The notes beneath the pieces are model-generated. The model saw nothing but the letters and a program-made list of their open reading frames with translations. It did not search any database and was not told the origin of the DNA. Shown here one piece after another: positions 1 through 9,074 of a DNA stretch of 64,000 bases; position 1 is the first letter of the stretch; the number at the start of each line of letters is the position of its first letter. The position numbers and the translations under genes are program-made. This DNA is from Anaerolineales bacterium (GTDB lineage Bacteria; Chloroflexota; Anaerolineae; 4572-78; J111): assembly GCA_020634935.1 (NCBI GenBank), contig JACKAT010000002.1, forward strand, positions 186,001 through 250,000, written 5' to 3'.

Positions 1-1
1 C

Positions 2-2275
2 GTCTCGATGCCGCTGCGGGTGGCCGATCAATGGGTGGGGCTCTTGACGCTTAATTGGTCTAGTCCTCAAACCTTTGATCCGAGCAGTGAATATTTATAT
101 GGAGCCATCGGGATGCAGGTGGGGGCCATTGTCCATAATTGGCAATTATTGAAACAAATTCAAACTGAAGCCCAGCAGTTGGCTCAAACCAACATAACCC
201 TGGAGCATAAGGTTGATGAGCATAAGACGGCCCTAATTCGAACGGAAAAGCGGTTTCAAGCGATGGTTGAGAAGTCAACCGATCTATTTGGGACGATTTC
301 TGCCGAAGGGATTGTTCAATATATTAGCCCGTCAATAACCGCAATTCTAGGTTATAAAACTGATGATATCCTGAACCGCAGTATATATGATTTTGTTCAC
401 CCCGATGATATGTCCTCTTTTCGAGAAGAAATGGATCGACTGCCGGCTGATCCACACGCTGTGTTTGAGACTGAGTTTCGCGCCAAAGCGGCCTATGGAA
501 ATTGGGTTTATCTAGAATTACGGTGTCGCAGCCTGCTCCACCTGCCGGAGATTAAAGGTATCATCTGTAATGCTCGGGATGTGACCGAACGGAAATTATC
601 AGAAAATATGAATCGAGAGCTTAATCGCCGGCTGATGGCGCTGCAGGCGGCCAGCGCCACGCTGACGGCCAGTTTGGATATGTCGCAGATTTTGGCGGTG
701 CTGGCTAGAGAGATGGTTTATCTATTGGACATGCAGGGCTGTGCTATTCATGAATGGCTGCCCGAAGCCCGAGCAATTATAGTCAAAGCCTGTTACAGTG
801 TAGACGAGCAATTTATAGTGGCCCCATTAGGAACATCGTATGAGTTGAGCGACTACCCGGTCACAGAGAAGGTTTTGCTTAAGGGGCATATCGAACAGTT
901 AAGGGTCAGCCAAGAAGGCATCGACCCCAGTGAATTGGCCTACATGCAAAGTACTCGGCTAAAAACGCAAATCATGATGCCCATACGGGTCAAAGAGCAG
1001 ATCATTGGTTTGATTGAAGTTTGGGACACGCGCATTGAGCGGGTTCTGTCAGAGGAAGAGCTGGAATTGGCGCAACTGCTGGGGCGCCACGCTGCCATCG
1101 CCGTTGAAAACGCCCGACTTTTTGAACAGGCCCAGCAGGAGATCGTCAATCACCAACAAACTGAAACAGCGCTGCGTGCGAGTGAAGCGCGCAATAAAGC
1201 CTTGCTCAATGCCAATCCGGATATTATGATTCGCCGCAGGGGCGACGGGACCTTTATTGATGTCCGTGTCCCCAATCCGGCTGACCTGTTTTTACCCGCC
1301 GCTGAACTGCTCAATAGAAAAGCAATCGACTTACCAGAGACGGTACCGTTGGGCATAAAAGACCTGATGATCCAGGCCACAAAGTCAGCGTTGCGAACAG
1401 GGCAAATGCAGATTTTTGAGTATCAGGTGGCGCTGCACGGAATTGCGAGAGATTTTGAAGCTCGAACGGTTCCCAGCGGTTATGATGAAACCATTTCAAT
1501 CATTCGCGATATTACGGAACGCAAAAAGTTAGAAGCGCAGTTGCGCCAGTCTCATAAAATGGAAGCCATCGGTCAGCTAGCGGCCGGTATCGCCCATGAT
1601 TTTAATAATATTTTGACCAGTATTTTAGGTTACGCGGAATTGCTACGGAGCGATCCCTCGATCTCGCCTACGGCCGAACAAGATCTGGAGCGAATTATCC
1701 GCCAAGGCCAACGGGCCGCGCATCTGATTCGTCAAATTTTAGATTTCGCCCGAAAAAGCGAAATTCAGAAGCAGCCAATTGCCCTCAATGAACAAATAGA
1801 CGAGACGGTCACTAAACTGTTAAAGCGGACTCTGCCAGAAGATATTTCACTGACATTAGATCTGGCTGCCGAAGCGTGTTGGGTCATGGCCGATCCAGAT
1901 CAAATTCAACAAATCCTTATAAATTTGGCCTTAAATGCTCGTGACGCGATGCCTCAAGGCGGCGATCTCTGTTTTAGGTTGACCCGGTTGACCTTGGCCA
2001 GAGATGATCTACTGCCGTTTTCAGAGATGGAACCGGGCGGCTGGCTCAAGTTAACGGTTGCAGATACAGGCGAAGGCATTCTCCCCGACAATCTCCCTTA
2101 TATTTTCGATCCATTTTTCACCACCAAAGAGGTCGGCCGAGGCACGGGTTTAGGCTTGGCTCAAGTTTTCGGCATTGTCAAAAATCACAAAGGCCAAATT
2201 GGGGTGGAAAGTAAAGTGGCCGAAGGCACCACGTTTACCATTTATTTACCGGCTGCTCCCGAAGCTTCTTATTAA
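2..2275 (+). CDS. Multi-sensor histidine kinase (GAF-PAS-GAF-PAS-HisKA-HATPase), 5' end cut by window
   Basis: Membrane-free sensor kinase expected to autophosphorylate on His and pass phosphate to an unseen response regulator. The frame is open to the window edge and the first 55 residues look like the C-terminal half of a GAF domain, so the ATG at 8 is probably internal. Counting from that ATG: coiled coil about 50-85, PAS about 85-198 (VRDVTERK-type end), GAF about 215-375, PAS about 385-505, HisKA with the H-box AAGIAHDFNNILTSILGY (phospho-acceptor H530), HATPase_c about 620-752 with N-box NLALNARDAM, DTGEG and GRGTGLGLAQ. It has no receiver domain; it stops after LPAAPEASY. The H-box and ATP lid are of the PAS-hybrid HPK4 style. 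No partner is visible downstream, where sugar-transferase genes begin. Family assignment is secure; the ligand is unknown. Confidence 0.93.
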   Translation, partial: VSMPLRVADQWVGLLTLNWSSPQTFDPSSEYLYGAIGMQVGAIVHNWQLLKQIQTEAQQLAQTNITLEHKVDEHKTALIRTEKRFQAMVEKSTDLFGTISAEGIVQYISPSITAILGYKTDDILNRSIYDFVHPDDMSSFREEMDRLPADPHAVFETEFRAKAAYGNWVYLELRCRSLLHLPEIKGIICNARDVTERKLSENMNRELNRRLMALQAASATLTASLDMSQILAVLAREMVYLLDMQGCAIHEWLPEARAIIVKACYSVDEQFIVAPLGTSYELSDYPVTEKVLLKGHIEQLRVSQEGIDPSELAYMQSTRLKTQIMMPIRVKEQIIGLIEVWDTRIERVLSEEELELAQLLGRHAAIAVENARLFEQAQQEIVNHQQTETALRASEARNKALLNANPDIMIRRRGDGTFIDVRVPNPADLFLPAAELLNRKAIDLPETVPLGIKDLMIQATKSALRTGQMQIFEYQVALHGIARDFEARTVPSGYDETISIIRDITERKKLEAQLRQSHKMEAIGQLAAGIAHDFNNILTSILGYAELLRSDPSISPTAEQDLERIIRQGQRAAHLIRQILDFARKSEIQKQPIALNEQIDETVTKLLKRTLPEDISLTLDLAAEACWVMADPDQIQQILINLALNARDAMPQGGDLCFRLTRLTLARDDLLPFSEMEPGGWLKLTVADTGEGILPDNLPYIFDPFFTTKEVGRGTGLGLAQVFGIVKNHKGQIGVESKVAEGTTFTIYLPAAPEASY

Positions 2276-2318
2276 GACATTGCGTGCTGACAGTCCCAAC
2301 CAATTACCGGCAAAATGC

Positions 2319-2346
2319 TTGTCTTTTGGCAAAATTCGGTTAAGAT
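2319..2346 (+). promoter_or_regulatory. Possible sigma70-like promoter upstream of first GT-C gene
   Basis: TTGTCT at 2319-2324 and TAAGAT at 2341-2346 are separated by 16 bp, about 40 bp before the GT87-like gene. The match is moderate and based on sequence reading only. Confidence 0.35.
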
Positions 2347-2386
2347 TAAAAGATGAGCTATTCATCCTTAATGATTGATCAACCCT

Positions 2387-3625
2387 ATGATCCCTTCGAC
2401 CCGCCGATCGTCCGGCTATTCGAAAAATTTCGATTTTTCGCTTATCCTGATCCTCTTTGTGACCAGCCGCCTGATGCTGCTGCTGGCTTTTCCCATCGAT
2501 AGCTTGATTGTCTATGGTGATTATCAACATTACTTCAATGTGGCCAGTTTGAGCCAGGTTGGCGGCTGTATTTTTGCTACCGGCGCCAGCGCCCCCTGTT
2601 TTCCTTATCTTGATTATTGGTATGAGTTTCCCCCCATTTTTGCTTATCTCAACATTGGGGTGTTTTATCTGGCCGGCGGGCAGTTTAAAAACTATATAAT
2701 TTTGTTGGGATTTGTCCTGCTTATTGCTGAGGCGGGTAACTTAATTTTATTGTACCGGCTGGCCGGCATAGTGTATGGGCCGGCGCGGGCGGTTAATATT
2801 GCCTGGATTTATACAGCGCTGTTTGTCCCCATTTTTTTCTGGTTGGGTAATTTCGATGCCCTGACCACCTTTTTTATCTTGTTGGCGCTCTATGCCTTAA
2901 CTCAAAGCAAATCGAAATGGCTGGCACTGGCCTTGGGATTGGGGACGATGGTTAAGTTTTTACCAGCGATGCTGCTGGCGACGGTTTGGCGGATGAAAGG
3001 GATCAAGCGCATGCTTGGCTATACAGCGGCTACAGTGTTGATTAGCCTGGTGATTTTTGCCCCATTTGCCCTGATCAATCCGGAGCAAACGCTGGCTTCG
3101 CTGCGGGCGCAGGCGGGCAAATCATCTTACCAAACGGTATGGGCCATTATCGATGGAAATGACGCCACCGGTAACTTTGGCCCACTCATCGATCATTTTA
3201 ATTCGGCCACAGCAGGCCAGCCGATTAACAATCCGGCTCGCCTGCCCACCTGGCTTACGATAATACCGTTTGGATTGTTAGGTGTCTTTGTTTTTATGCG
3301 CCCCCAAACTCTAACCGATCCTAACTTGGACGCGGTTATCTTTACCACTCTGACTTTTGTCATTTTCTTTCTGTGGTCGCAGGGCTGGAGTCCGCAGTGG
3401 CAAACCTTTCTGATTCCGCTGTTACTGTTGAGTTTCAAAGAAAAACGGGCGGTGCTGTTTATCATTGTGCTTGGTTTTATCAATTTTCTAGAGTGGCCAG
3501 TGATTTTATCGCGTGGGTTAACCCCACTGCTGCCGATCACGATTGCCGCGCGAACGCTCGTGCTTATTCTGTTGGGCGTGGAACTATACCAAAAATTGAC
3601 CGCCTCAAAAGAGGCCGTACCTTGA
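2387..3625 (+). CDS. GT87-like polytopic glycosyltransferase (GT-C fold)
   Basis: Integral membrane protein of about 412 residues with roughly ten hydrophobic segments, expected to transfer a sugar from a polyprenyl-phosphate donor on the outer membrane face. The first extracytoplasmic loop follows TM1 and carries DYQHYF and YEFPPIFAYLN, like the acidic loop and the (E/D)YPP region of GT87/PIG-M-type mannosyltransferases. A KFLPAML segment after the middle helices is also typical of GT87. The ATG at 2387 is chosen; a TTG at 2375 in the same frame would add four residues, and neither has a strong ribosome binding site. It starts a same-strand series of GT-C genes. Acceptor and sugar cannot be predicted. 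Confidence 0.8.
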   Translation: MIPSTRRSSGYSKNFDFSLILILFVTSRLMLLLAFPIDSLIVYGDYQHYFNVASLSQVGGCIFATGASAPCFPYLDYWYEFPPIFAYLNIGVFYLAGGQFKNYIILLGFVLLIAEAGNLILLYRLAGIVYGPARAVNIAWIYTALFVPIFFWLGNFDALTTFFILLALYALTQSKSKWLALALGLGTMVKFLPAMLLATVWRMKGIKRMLGYTAATVLISLVIFAPFALINPEQTLASLRAQAGKSSYQTVWAIIDGNDATGNFGPLIDHFNSATAGQPINNPARLPTWLTIIPFGLLGVFVFMRPQTLTDPNLDAVIFTTLTFVIFFLWSQGWSPQWQTFLIPLLLLSFKEKRAVLFIIVLGFINFLEWPVILSRGLTPLLPITIAARTLVLILLGVELYQKLTASKEAVP

Positions 3626-3678
3626 CGAATTCTCGAACCCTTGATATCGTTTCAGTAGGATAAGATCTTAGGTAACAG

Positions 3679-3701
3679 CTTCTTGCATTTTGGGCAAGAA
3701 G
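3679..3701 (+). other. Intergenic hairpin after GT87-like gene
   Basis: CTTCTTGC (3679-3686) pairs perfectly with GCAAGAAG (3694-3701) around a 7-nt loop. It is not followed by a clean T-run, so it may be a weak terminator or an RNA-processing stem. The same 224-bp gap also holds the 12-bp palindrome ATGCTTAAGCAT (about 3737-3748) and a CCCGGC/GCCGGG stem near 3793. Confidence 0.4.
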
Positions 3702-3849
3702 GTTAGACAAAATTTACAAGATTAACAGGCTTAAAATAATGCTTAAGCATCTTATCAATTCTGTTGGTGTTGTCTAAAAACCTTTTTGGTCCCGGCTTGG
3801 CCGGGTTAGGACTGATGTAGTTGACCCATTTTGTGACTTCAGACGTCTC

Positions 3850-5391
3850 ATGAATATACGTTCCATCCACCTCCCCCCATCTAAGCGCTCTTTCGATCTG
3901 GCTTCAACCAACAGTTTGCTGGTTGCCATCCTGTTTATTGCTATCTTTACGATGGCTGTGCGAGTACCGGCCGACACGGATACGTGGTGGCATCTCAGTT
4001 CCGGCCAATATATTGTCGAAAACCTGACCATTCCAACCACTGATCCTTTTTCCCATACCAAATTCGGCCAACCCTGGATCGATCACGGCTGGCTGGCCCA
4101 GATAGCTTGGTACGGCTTGTACGTGTTGGGCGGTTGGGCGCTGATGGCGCTGGTATTGGCGGCGCTGGTGACTACGGCCTTTTGGTTTGTGTGGAAGCAG
4201 ATCGAGGCCAACGTGTTTATCGCTGCGCTGGCGATGGTATTGGGCGCGATAGTCTCGTCGATTGTTTGGGCGGCTCGTCCGCAGATGGTCACCTTTTTAC
4301 TCGTGGCGATAACGGCCTATTTGCTAGATCGCTACAAGCGGCGTAACGGACGCCTACTGCCGTGGCTGCCACTGATTATGATCTTGTGGGTTAATGTTCA
4401 TGGCGGTTATGCCATTGGCTTTATGCTGATGGTCGCTTACGTGATAGGTGAAGTCACCAACATCGCCACCGGACACCAAGAAGACCCCGTTCTGAGTTGG
4501 AGCCAGCTTAAACATCTACTGCTGGTGATGGCGATCTGTCTGGCGGTGGTGGTGATCAATCCCCATACCTGGCGAATGTGGCTTTACCCGTTCCAAACAG
4601 TCGGAATTGGGGCGCTGCGCGATTTTATTCAAGAGTGGCAAAGCCCTGATTTTCACCTGGTGTATGTGCAGCCGTTCGCGGTCATGCTGCTGCTGATTGT
4701 GGCGGCGATAGGTCGTTCGGGCCGACAGGCCGATTGGACCGATCTGGCGTTGGTGGCAATGTGGACGATGTGGGCGCTGTTCGCCGGGCGCAACATCGCC
4801 ATATTTGGACTGGTAACCACCCCGATTCTGGCCCGCTATGCCGATATCGCCTGGACCCGCCAGTGGGAGACTTGGGGCTACGAGCAAGTGCCGTTTGCCG
4901 TCAATACAATTCCTACCGGTCGCAGTCGCCAGCCGAAACTGGTACTCAACTCGGTTTTGTTGGGGTTGATCGCCATTGCGGCCTTGGTCAAAATTGCCAT
5001 ACCGCTCACGCCTGGGGCTAATCTCAAAGCCGAAAAAGCCTCGCTGCCCTACGATGCTATCCAGTTCATTCACCGGGAACAGCCGCCTGCGCCGATTTTC
5101 AACAGCTACAACTGGGGCGGCTATGCCATCTTCAAACTCTGGCCTGACTATCAAGTTTACATCGACGGCCGAACCGACCTATACGACGATGCGTTTATTC
5201 GGCGCTATCTCGAGGTGATGACCGCTGACGATGGCTGGCAGCAGACGCTTGATGAGGATGGAATTAACACCATTCTGATCGAAACCAACAGTACCTTGGC
5301 CAAATTCTTACGGCTTGAGTCGTCGGGCTGGGAAGAGGTTTATCAAGATGATATGGCCACGATTTTTACTCGGGACAAACCCATGCCGTAA
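3850..5391 (+). CDS. Polytopic membrane protein of the DTDTWWHL type (GT-C-like)
   Basis: 513-residue membrane protein. After TM1 (about 24-40) comes an outer loop with ADTDTWWHLSSGQYI and then DPFSHTKFGQPWIDHGWLAQ; this acidic, aromatic-rich loop occupies the place of the catalytic loop in GT-C enzymes. About ten further hydrophobic segments follow. The last 110 residues (FNSYNWGGYAIFKLWPDYQ, YIDGRTDLYDD) form a soluble, probably extracytoplasmic domain ending in a (L/I)LIE strand, as in several other GT-C proteins in this window. It lies between GT87-like and GT39-like genes on the same strand. I recognise the architecture as a widespread bacterial membrane family but cannot name a substrate; glycosyltransferase activity is inferred. 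Confidence 0.75.
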   Translation: MNIRSIHLPPSKRSFDLASTNSLLVAILFIAIFTMAVRVPADTDTWWHLSSGQYIVENLTIPTTDPFSHTKFGQPWIDHGWLAQIAWYGLYVLGGWALMALVLAALVTTAFWFVWKQIEANVFIAALAMVLGAIVSSIVWAARPQMVTFLLVAITAYLLDRYKRRNGRLLPWLPLIMILWVNVHGGYAIGFMLMVAYVIGEVTNIATGHQEDPVLSWSQLKHLLLVMAICLAVVVINPHTWRMWLYPFQTVGIGALRDFIQEWQSPDFHLVYVQPFAVMLLLIVAAIGRSGRQADWTDLALVAMWTMWALFAGRNIAIFGLVTTPILARYADIAWTRQWETWGYEQVPFAVNTIPTGRSRQPKLVLNSVLLGLIAIAALVKIAIPLTPGANLKAEKASLPYDAIQFIHREQPPAPIFNSYNWGGYAIFKLWPDYQVYIDGRTDLYDDAFIRRYLEVMTADDGWQQTLDEDGINTILIETNSTLAKFLRLESSGWEEVYQDDMATIFTRDKPMP

Positions 5392-5452
5392 TGCCGTAAC
5401 CAAGTTGCTGTCGTTTGGTGAAAAGAAGTGCAGTTTACCTTATTAAAATTTG

Positions 5453-6937
5453 ATGACAACATCCAACCTGATTACTCCATCCAATTTTAATTATAAGCAA
5501 AGGTGGCTATTAGTGGGCCTGGCGGCCCTGGCCTACCTCCTGCGGCTGCACCGCTTGAACGTGGAGAGCTTTTGGTTTGATGAGTCGCTCACCGCCTTAT
5601 TTGCCTTACAACCTCTACCCGTCGCCATCCAATCGATGCTCCAGGAAGGGCTACATCACACCCCGCTTTTCTATATTTTACTACGCCCGTTTGTGTCGGA
5701 TGCATTTAGCGAATTTAGTATACGATTTCTCCCCGCCGCGTTTGGGGTCTTGGCGGTCCCATTGATCGCTCAATTAGGTCGATTCATGGGGAATGTGCGG
5801 GTGGGATTACTAGCTGCGCTTTTGTTAGTCATCAACCCCTTTCACCTTTGGTACTCTCGAGAAACTCGAGCGTATACCTTTCTCATGCTAATCGTTCTGG
5901 GGTCGATGTTCTTTTTTAGTCAAAACCTAAAAGCAACTCGCTTGCGCAATTGGGCCGCTATGGCGGTATTTACGGCCATTGGCATCAACAGCCATCATTT
6001 CGCCTTTTTTATCCCCTTGATCCAGTTTGTCTTTATCATCGTAACGTTTAAGCGAAATTATGTCTTGCTGCGCCCTTGGGTCGGCGCACAGCTATTCGTC
6101 GCGCTATCGTTTCTTCCCTGGACGTTAATTGTGCTAAATTGGGGAAATTTTTATCTTTCGAGTGCGGCTGTAGACCGCCCAGTATGGTATGATTTGTTCC
6201 AAACCTTTTGGAATTTTAGTCTAGGTTACACCGTCCATTTGACGCTGGTCACGATTCTATCTTTGGCTTTTTTCTTGTTATTACTGGGATTGGGGATAAA
6301 TCATACATATAGAACTGACAAAGGGTTATTTTTGATTTTGTGGCTGATTATCCCGCCGTTGGTAACATTTTTAGTCTCTTTTCGGTTGCCGACTTACATG
6401 GATCGTTATTTGATCCAATCTCTGCCGCCTTTTTTACTGCTGATGGCGGTTGGTATCACTACCATTCGATGGCGAGGTCTAAGCCAGGCCGCGGCCGCGC
6501 TGACCGTGGCCTTGATGCTAGGAGGTGTGTATCGAGTGTATTACGATACCCAAATTTATGATCGGGCCGATTGGCGCAGCCTGGCGGCTTATCTCGAAGC
6601 CCATGCCACCGCCGATGACGTCATTGCCCCCTGGTACTATCAAGCTTTAGTCTCCCTTTACTTTTACTATCAAGGTTCGTCACCGTTCGAACCCATTATT
6701 AGTTTCGATAAGGTGGCTCTGCCGGCCTACTCATCACTTGGGCAAGCTCGGCCACGTCGGATCTGGGTTATCATCGAATATCCCAATAACTCGGCCCACC
6801 AGATGGGGCACTGCCAACCTTTTGATGAGCAGAACTTAGCCGGACTTCCAGAAGCTAAGAAATGGCGGGCCAGCCAGCAGAGCAGGCTACAAGAACGGAT
6901 AGATTTCACCTGTCTTCGTCTGGAACTTTATCAGTAG
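5453..6937 (+). CDS. GT39-like (ArnT/PMT superfamily) membrane glycosyltransferase
   Basis: 494 residues with about eleven membrane segments. The signature loop after TM1 reads NVESFWFDESLTALFAL, with the acidic pair D43/E44 expected to bind metal and lipid-phosphate sugar in ArnT/PMT-type GT-C enzymes. A second conserved site is FHLWYSRETRAYTFLM near 125-145, the usual SR/QEARMY motif of GT39. The C-terminal 110 residues are soluble (ADDVIAPWYYQ, PRRIWVIIEYP). The ATG at 5453 directly follows an in-frame TTG at 5450; ATG is preferred. It is the third of several consecutive GT-C genes and probably acts on a surface glycan or glycoprotein. Sugar and acceptor are unknown. Confidence 0.87.
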   Translation: MTTSNLITPSNFNYKQRWLLVGLAALAYLLRLHRLNVESFWFDESLTALFALQPLPVAIQSMLQEGLHHTPLFYILLRPFVSDAFSEFSIRFLPAAFGVLAVPLIAQLGRFMGNVRVGLLAALLLVINPFHLWYSRETRAYTFLMLIVLGSMFFFSQNLKATRLRNWAAMAVFTAIGINSHHFAFFIPLIQFVFIIVTFKRNYVLLRPWVGAQLFVALSFLPWTLIVLNWGNFYLSSAAVDRPVWYDLFQTFWNFSLGYTVHLTLVTILSLAFFLLLLGLGINHTYRTDKGLFLILWLIIPPLVTFLVSFRLPTYMDRYLIQSLPPFLLLMAVGITTIRWRGLSQAAAALTVALMLGGVYRVYYDTQIYDRADWRSLAAYLEAHATADDVIAPWYYQALVSLYFYYQGSSPFEPIISFDKVALPAYSSLGQARPRRIWVIIEYPNNSAHQMGHCQPFDEQNLAGLPEAKKWRASQQSRLQERIDFTCLRLELYQ

Positions 6938-6970
6938 TTGATTAGATCTTAAACATCAATTAGGACAAAA

Positions 6971-7063
6971 GGGGGGAGGATGCTTTTATGAAATCAAAAC
7001 ATACTTGAGTACACCGGTGGAGGGAACATGAACTTTTCGAGATTGATCGATGTTAAGACTTAG
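6971..7063 (+). promoter_or_regulatory. GT2 leader region with two SD-led mini-ORFs
   Basis: A run GGGGGGAGG at 6971-6979 precedes ATG 6988 (MKSKHT, stop ending at 7008) by 8 nt. A second GGAGGG at 7019-7024 precedes ATG 7028 (MNFSRLIDVKT, stop at 7061-7063). The second mini-ORF overlaps the start of the GT2 gene at 7050, which has no clear ribosome binding site of its own, so translational coupling is plausible. There is no experimental support. Confidence 0.35.
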
Positions 7064-7784
7064 TGTTATTATTCCCGTTTATAACGAAGAAGCGACGTTA
7101 GAGGAAATTATTACGCGGGTAAGGCGCACCGGCCTTGTCCACGAAATGATTATCGTCGATGACGGCTCAACTGATGAGTCTTCGGCCGTTCTGAGTCGAT
7201 TGCAGAACGATGGTTCCCCGCCCTTGCGTATTCTGTACCATCGCCGGAATCGCGGCAAAGGGGCGGCCATGCGAACCGGCCTCGCTGCCGCAACCAGCGA
7301 GTTGGTATTGGTACAGGACGCCGATTTGGAATACGACCCGGCCGACTACCCCGCTCTGCTGGCCCCCTTTGCCGATCCGGCGGTAGAGGTTGTGTATGGA
7401 TCGCGCAACTTGCGGCGCAATCCCAAATCATCCCTGGCCTTTTACTGGGGCGGACGGCTACTCAGTTGGATCACCAACTGGCTGTACGGATCGCGTATTA
7501 CTGACGAAGCAACCGGTTACAAAGTCATCAAAACCGAGCTGCTGCGTGACATCGGTGTGGAAACAGATGGATTTGAGTTTTGTCCGGAAGTAACGGCTAA
7601 ACTATTGCAACGTGGGATTACCATTCATGAAGTCCCGATATCTTACCAGCCTCGAACCCGCCAAGAAGGGAAAAAGATTCAATGGCGTGATGGGGCGATT
7701 GCCATCTGGACGCTGGTGAAATATCGATTTTTGATTAGGAAGGTTCCCCAAATCCGCACCAAAAAACAACAACTGGTTGAATAA
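7050..7784 (+). CDS. Dpm1-like GT2 glycosyltransferase (polyprenyl-phosphate sugar synthase)
   Basis: 244-residue cytosolic GT-A enzyme. It starts MLRLSVIIPVYNEEATLEEII, carries the nucleotide-binding VDDGSTDES, the NRGKGAAMRTGL segment and the metal-binding QDADLEYDP (DAD). A TDEATGYKVIK acceptor region and EVTAKLLQRG complete the Dpm1/GtrB-like pattern. It has no C-terminal membrane segments, so it resembles the soluble Dpm1 subtype that makes polyprenyl-phosphate mannose or glucose from an NDP-sugar. This would supply donors for the surrounding GT-C enzymes; that link is inferred from context. A GTG-started GT87-like gene follows after 12 bp, with GGAG-type spacing, suggesting an operon. 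Start ATG 7050 lacks its own strong Shine-Dalgarno sequence (see leader entry). Confidence 0.9.
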   Translation: MLRLSVIIPVYNEEATLEEIITRVRRTGLVHEMIIVDDGSTDESSAVLSRLQNDGSPPLRILYHRRNRGKGAAMRTGLAAATSELVLVQDADLEYDPADYPALLAPFADPAVEVVYGSRNLRRNPKSSLAFYWGGRLLSWITNWLYGSRITDEATGYKVIKTELLRDIGVETDGFEFCPEVTAKLLQRGITIHEVPISYQPRTRQEGKKIQWRDGAIAIWTLVKYRFLIRKVPQIRTKKQQLVE

Positions 7785-7796
7785 GGGAGTCGATTT

Positions 7797-9074
7797 GTGG
7801 AAATAAGCCGAGCCTATCCTCAGGTTTCAAAAATATCCGTTACGCAGTGGTTGATCTTAGCCGCGCTATGTTTTGTTTTGATTGCCGCTGAGTCGTTTGC
7901 TCTCTACACCGTCTTTACGAGTAAATTTCCGAGCGGTAACGATTTCTTCGTTCGCTGGCTGGGCGGCCGCGAATACCTGCTGCACGGTACCAACCCCTAC
8001 GATCAGTCAGTGGCCGAACAAGCTCAACGAGCGATGTTTGGCCGGCTGACCACGCCCGAAGATAAAGATGAAGCCTATTTTGCCTATCCACTCTACACGC
8101 TCTACTTTTTCTGGCCGTTAAGCCTGCTGCCGTACGCCTGGGCGCAGGCTATCTGGATGACCTTGCTGCAATTTATGCTGCTGGGCTTAACCGTTGTCTC
8201 GCTTCGGCTGGCGGGCTGGTCGCCGCCCAAATGGCTGTTTTGGCTGACCCTTTTCTGGGGTATCTTCTTCTATAATGGGGCACGAGCCATTATTCTGGGA
8301 CAATTTTCGATTTTAGTAGGCTTAGCCTTACTGTTGGGATTGTGGGCAATTGAGACCCGTCGCGATATTTTAGCCGGAATTTGTTTATCTGTAACCACGA
8401 TCAAACCGCAGATGGTGGTCCTTGTCATTGTTTTCCTTTTAATCTGGGCTTTATTTCAGTTTCGGTGGCGTATAATATTAAGTTTTGGTCTTAGTATGTT
8501 AACCCTGCTGTTGAGCAGTATGCTGCTGGTTCCGACCTGGCCGGTTGATTTTATCCAAAATGCTATCGCCTACAGCGATTATGTGGCCTTTGGCACACCG
8601 CTAGAAAATTTACTCCATTTTTTACTGCCCGACTCTCTGGCCGCCCCCCTGACGATAGTTCTGTCAAGCCTCTTTTTCTTAACACTGCTACCCGGTTGGT
8701 GGTTGGCCTTCAAAGGGCGGCCCGGAGCGTACACTTGGGCAATTATGTCAACCCTCATTGTCAGCAGCCTTATCGCCTTCCGTTCAGCAACCACCAATCA
8801 GGTTATTCTCTATTTGCCCATTTTCTTTTTCTTCCAGCGTTTAACCGAACCGGGGGCAGCTTTGAAGGCCGCCCTCATCGAAGGGGGTCTACTGGTCGTG
8901 ATGTGGGGTGCTTTCATCGTGACCTTGGCCGGCGATTGGGAGCATATTATGATGCACGGCCTGCTGCCAACGTTAGTGCTGATTTTATATGCTATTGATT
9001 GGCGCCGCCTCTGGCAGTCGGCCCAAGCATATGAGCATCGACACCCGCGCCTTCAACCCAGGCAAGTGTTATGA
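7797..9074 (+). CDS. GT87-like membrane glycosyltransferase (DUF2029 type)
   Basis: 425 residues, GTG start at 7797 preceded by AAGGGAG that overlaps the stop of the GT2 gene. After TM1 the outer loop contains GNDFFVRWLGGREYLLHGTNPYD, matching the GT87 (DUF2029) pattern of an acidic D-x-x-x-x-W followed by G-x-NPYD, and then YFAYPLYTLYFFWPLSLLP. A TTIKPQMVVLVI segment near 200 is the conserved KPQ site of this family. About ten hydrophobic segments follow. GT87 members include mycobacterial polyprenyl-phosphomannose-dependent mannosyltransferases, so a mannose or related sugar is possible but not shown. It overlaps the next gene by 4 bp (ATGA), indicating translational coupling. Confidence 0.86.
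   Translation: MEISRAYPQVSKISVTQWLILAALCFVLIAAESFALYTVFTSKFPSGNDFFVRWLGGREYLLHGTNPYDQSVAEQAQRAMFGRLTTPEDKDEAYFAYPLYTLYFFWPLSLLPYAWAQAIWMTLLQFMLLGLTVVSLRLAGWSPPKWLFWLTLFWGIFFYNGARAIILGQFSILVGLALLLGLWAIETRRDILAGICLSVTTIKPQMVVLVIVFLLIWALFQFRWRIILSFGLSMLTLLLSSMLLVPTWPVDFIQNAIAYSDYVAFGTPLENLLHFLLPDSLAAPLTIVLSSLFFLTLLPGWWLAFKGRPGAYTWAIMSTLIVSSLIAFRSATTNQVILYLPIFFFFQRLTEPGAALKAALIEGGLLVVMWGAFIVTLAGDWEHIMMHGLLPTLVLILYAIDWRRLWQSAQAYEHRHPRLQPRQVL

Noticed and set aside
8..10. ATG at 8 as the true start of the first kinase
   Set aside because: The frame is open to the window edge and the protein would begin in the middle of a GAF domain.
4516..5154. 212-codon minus-strand frame
   Set aside because: Antisense shadow of the DTDTWWHL membrane protein with no features.
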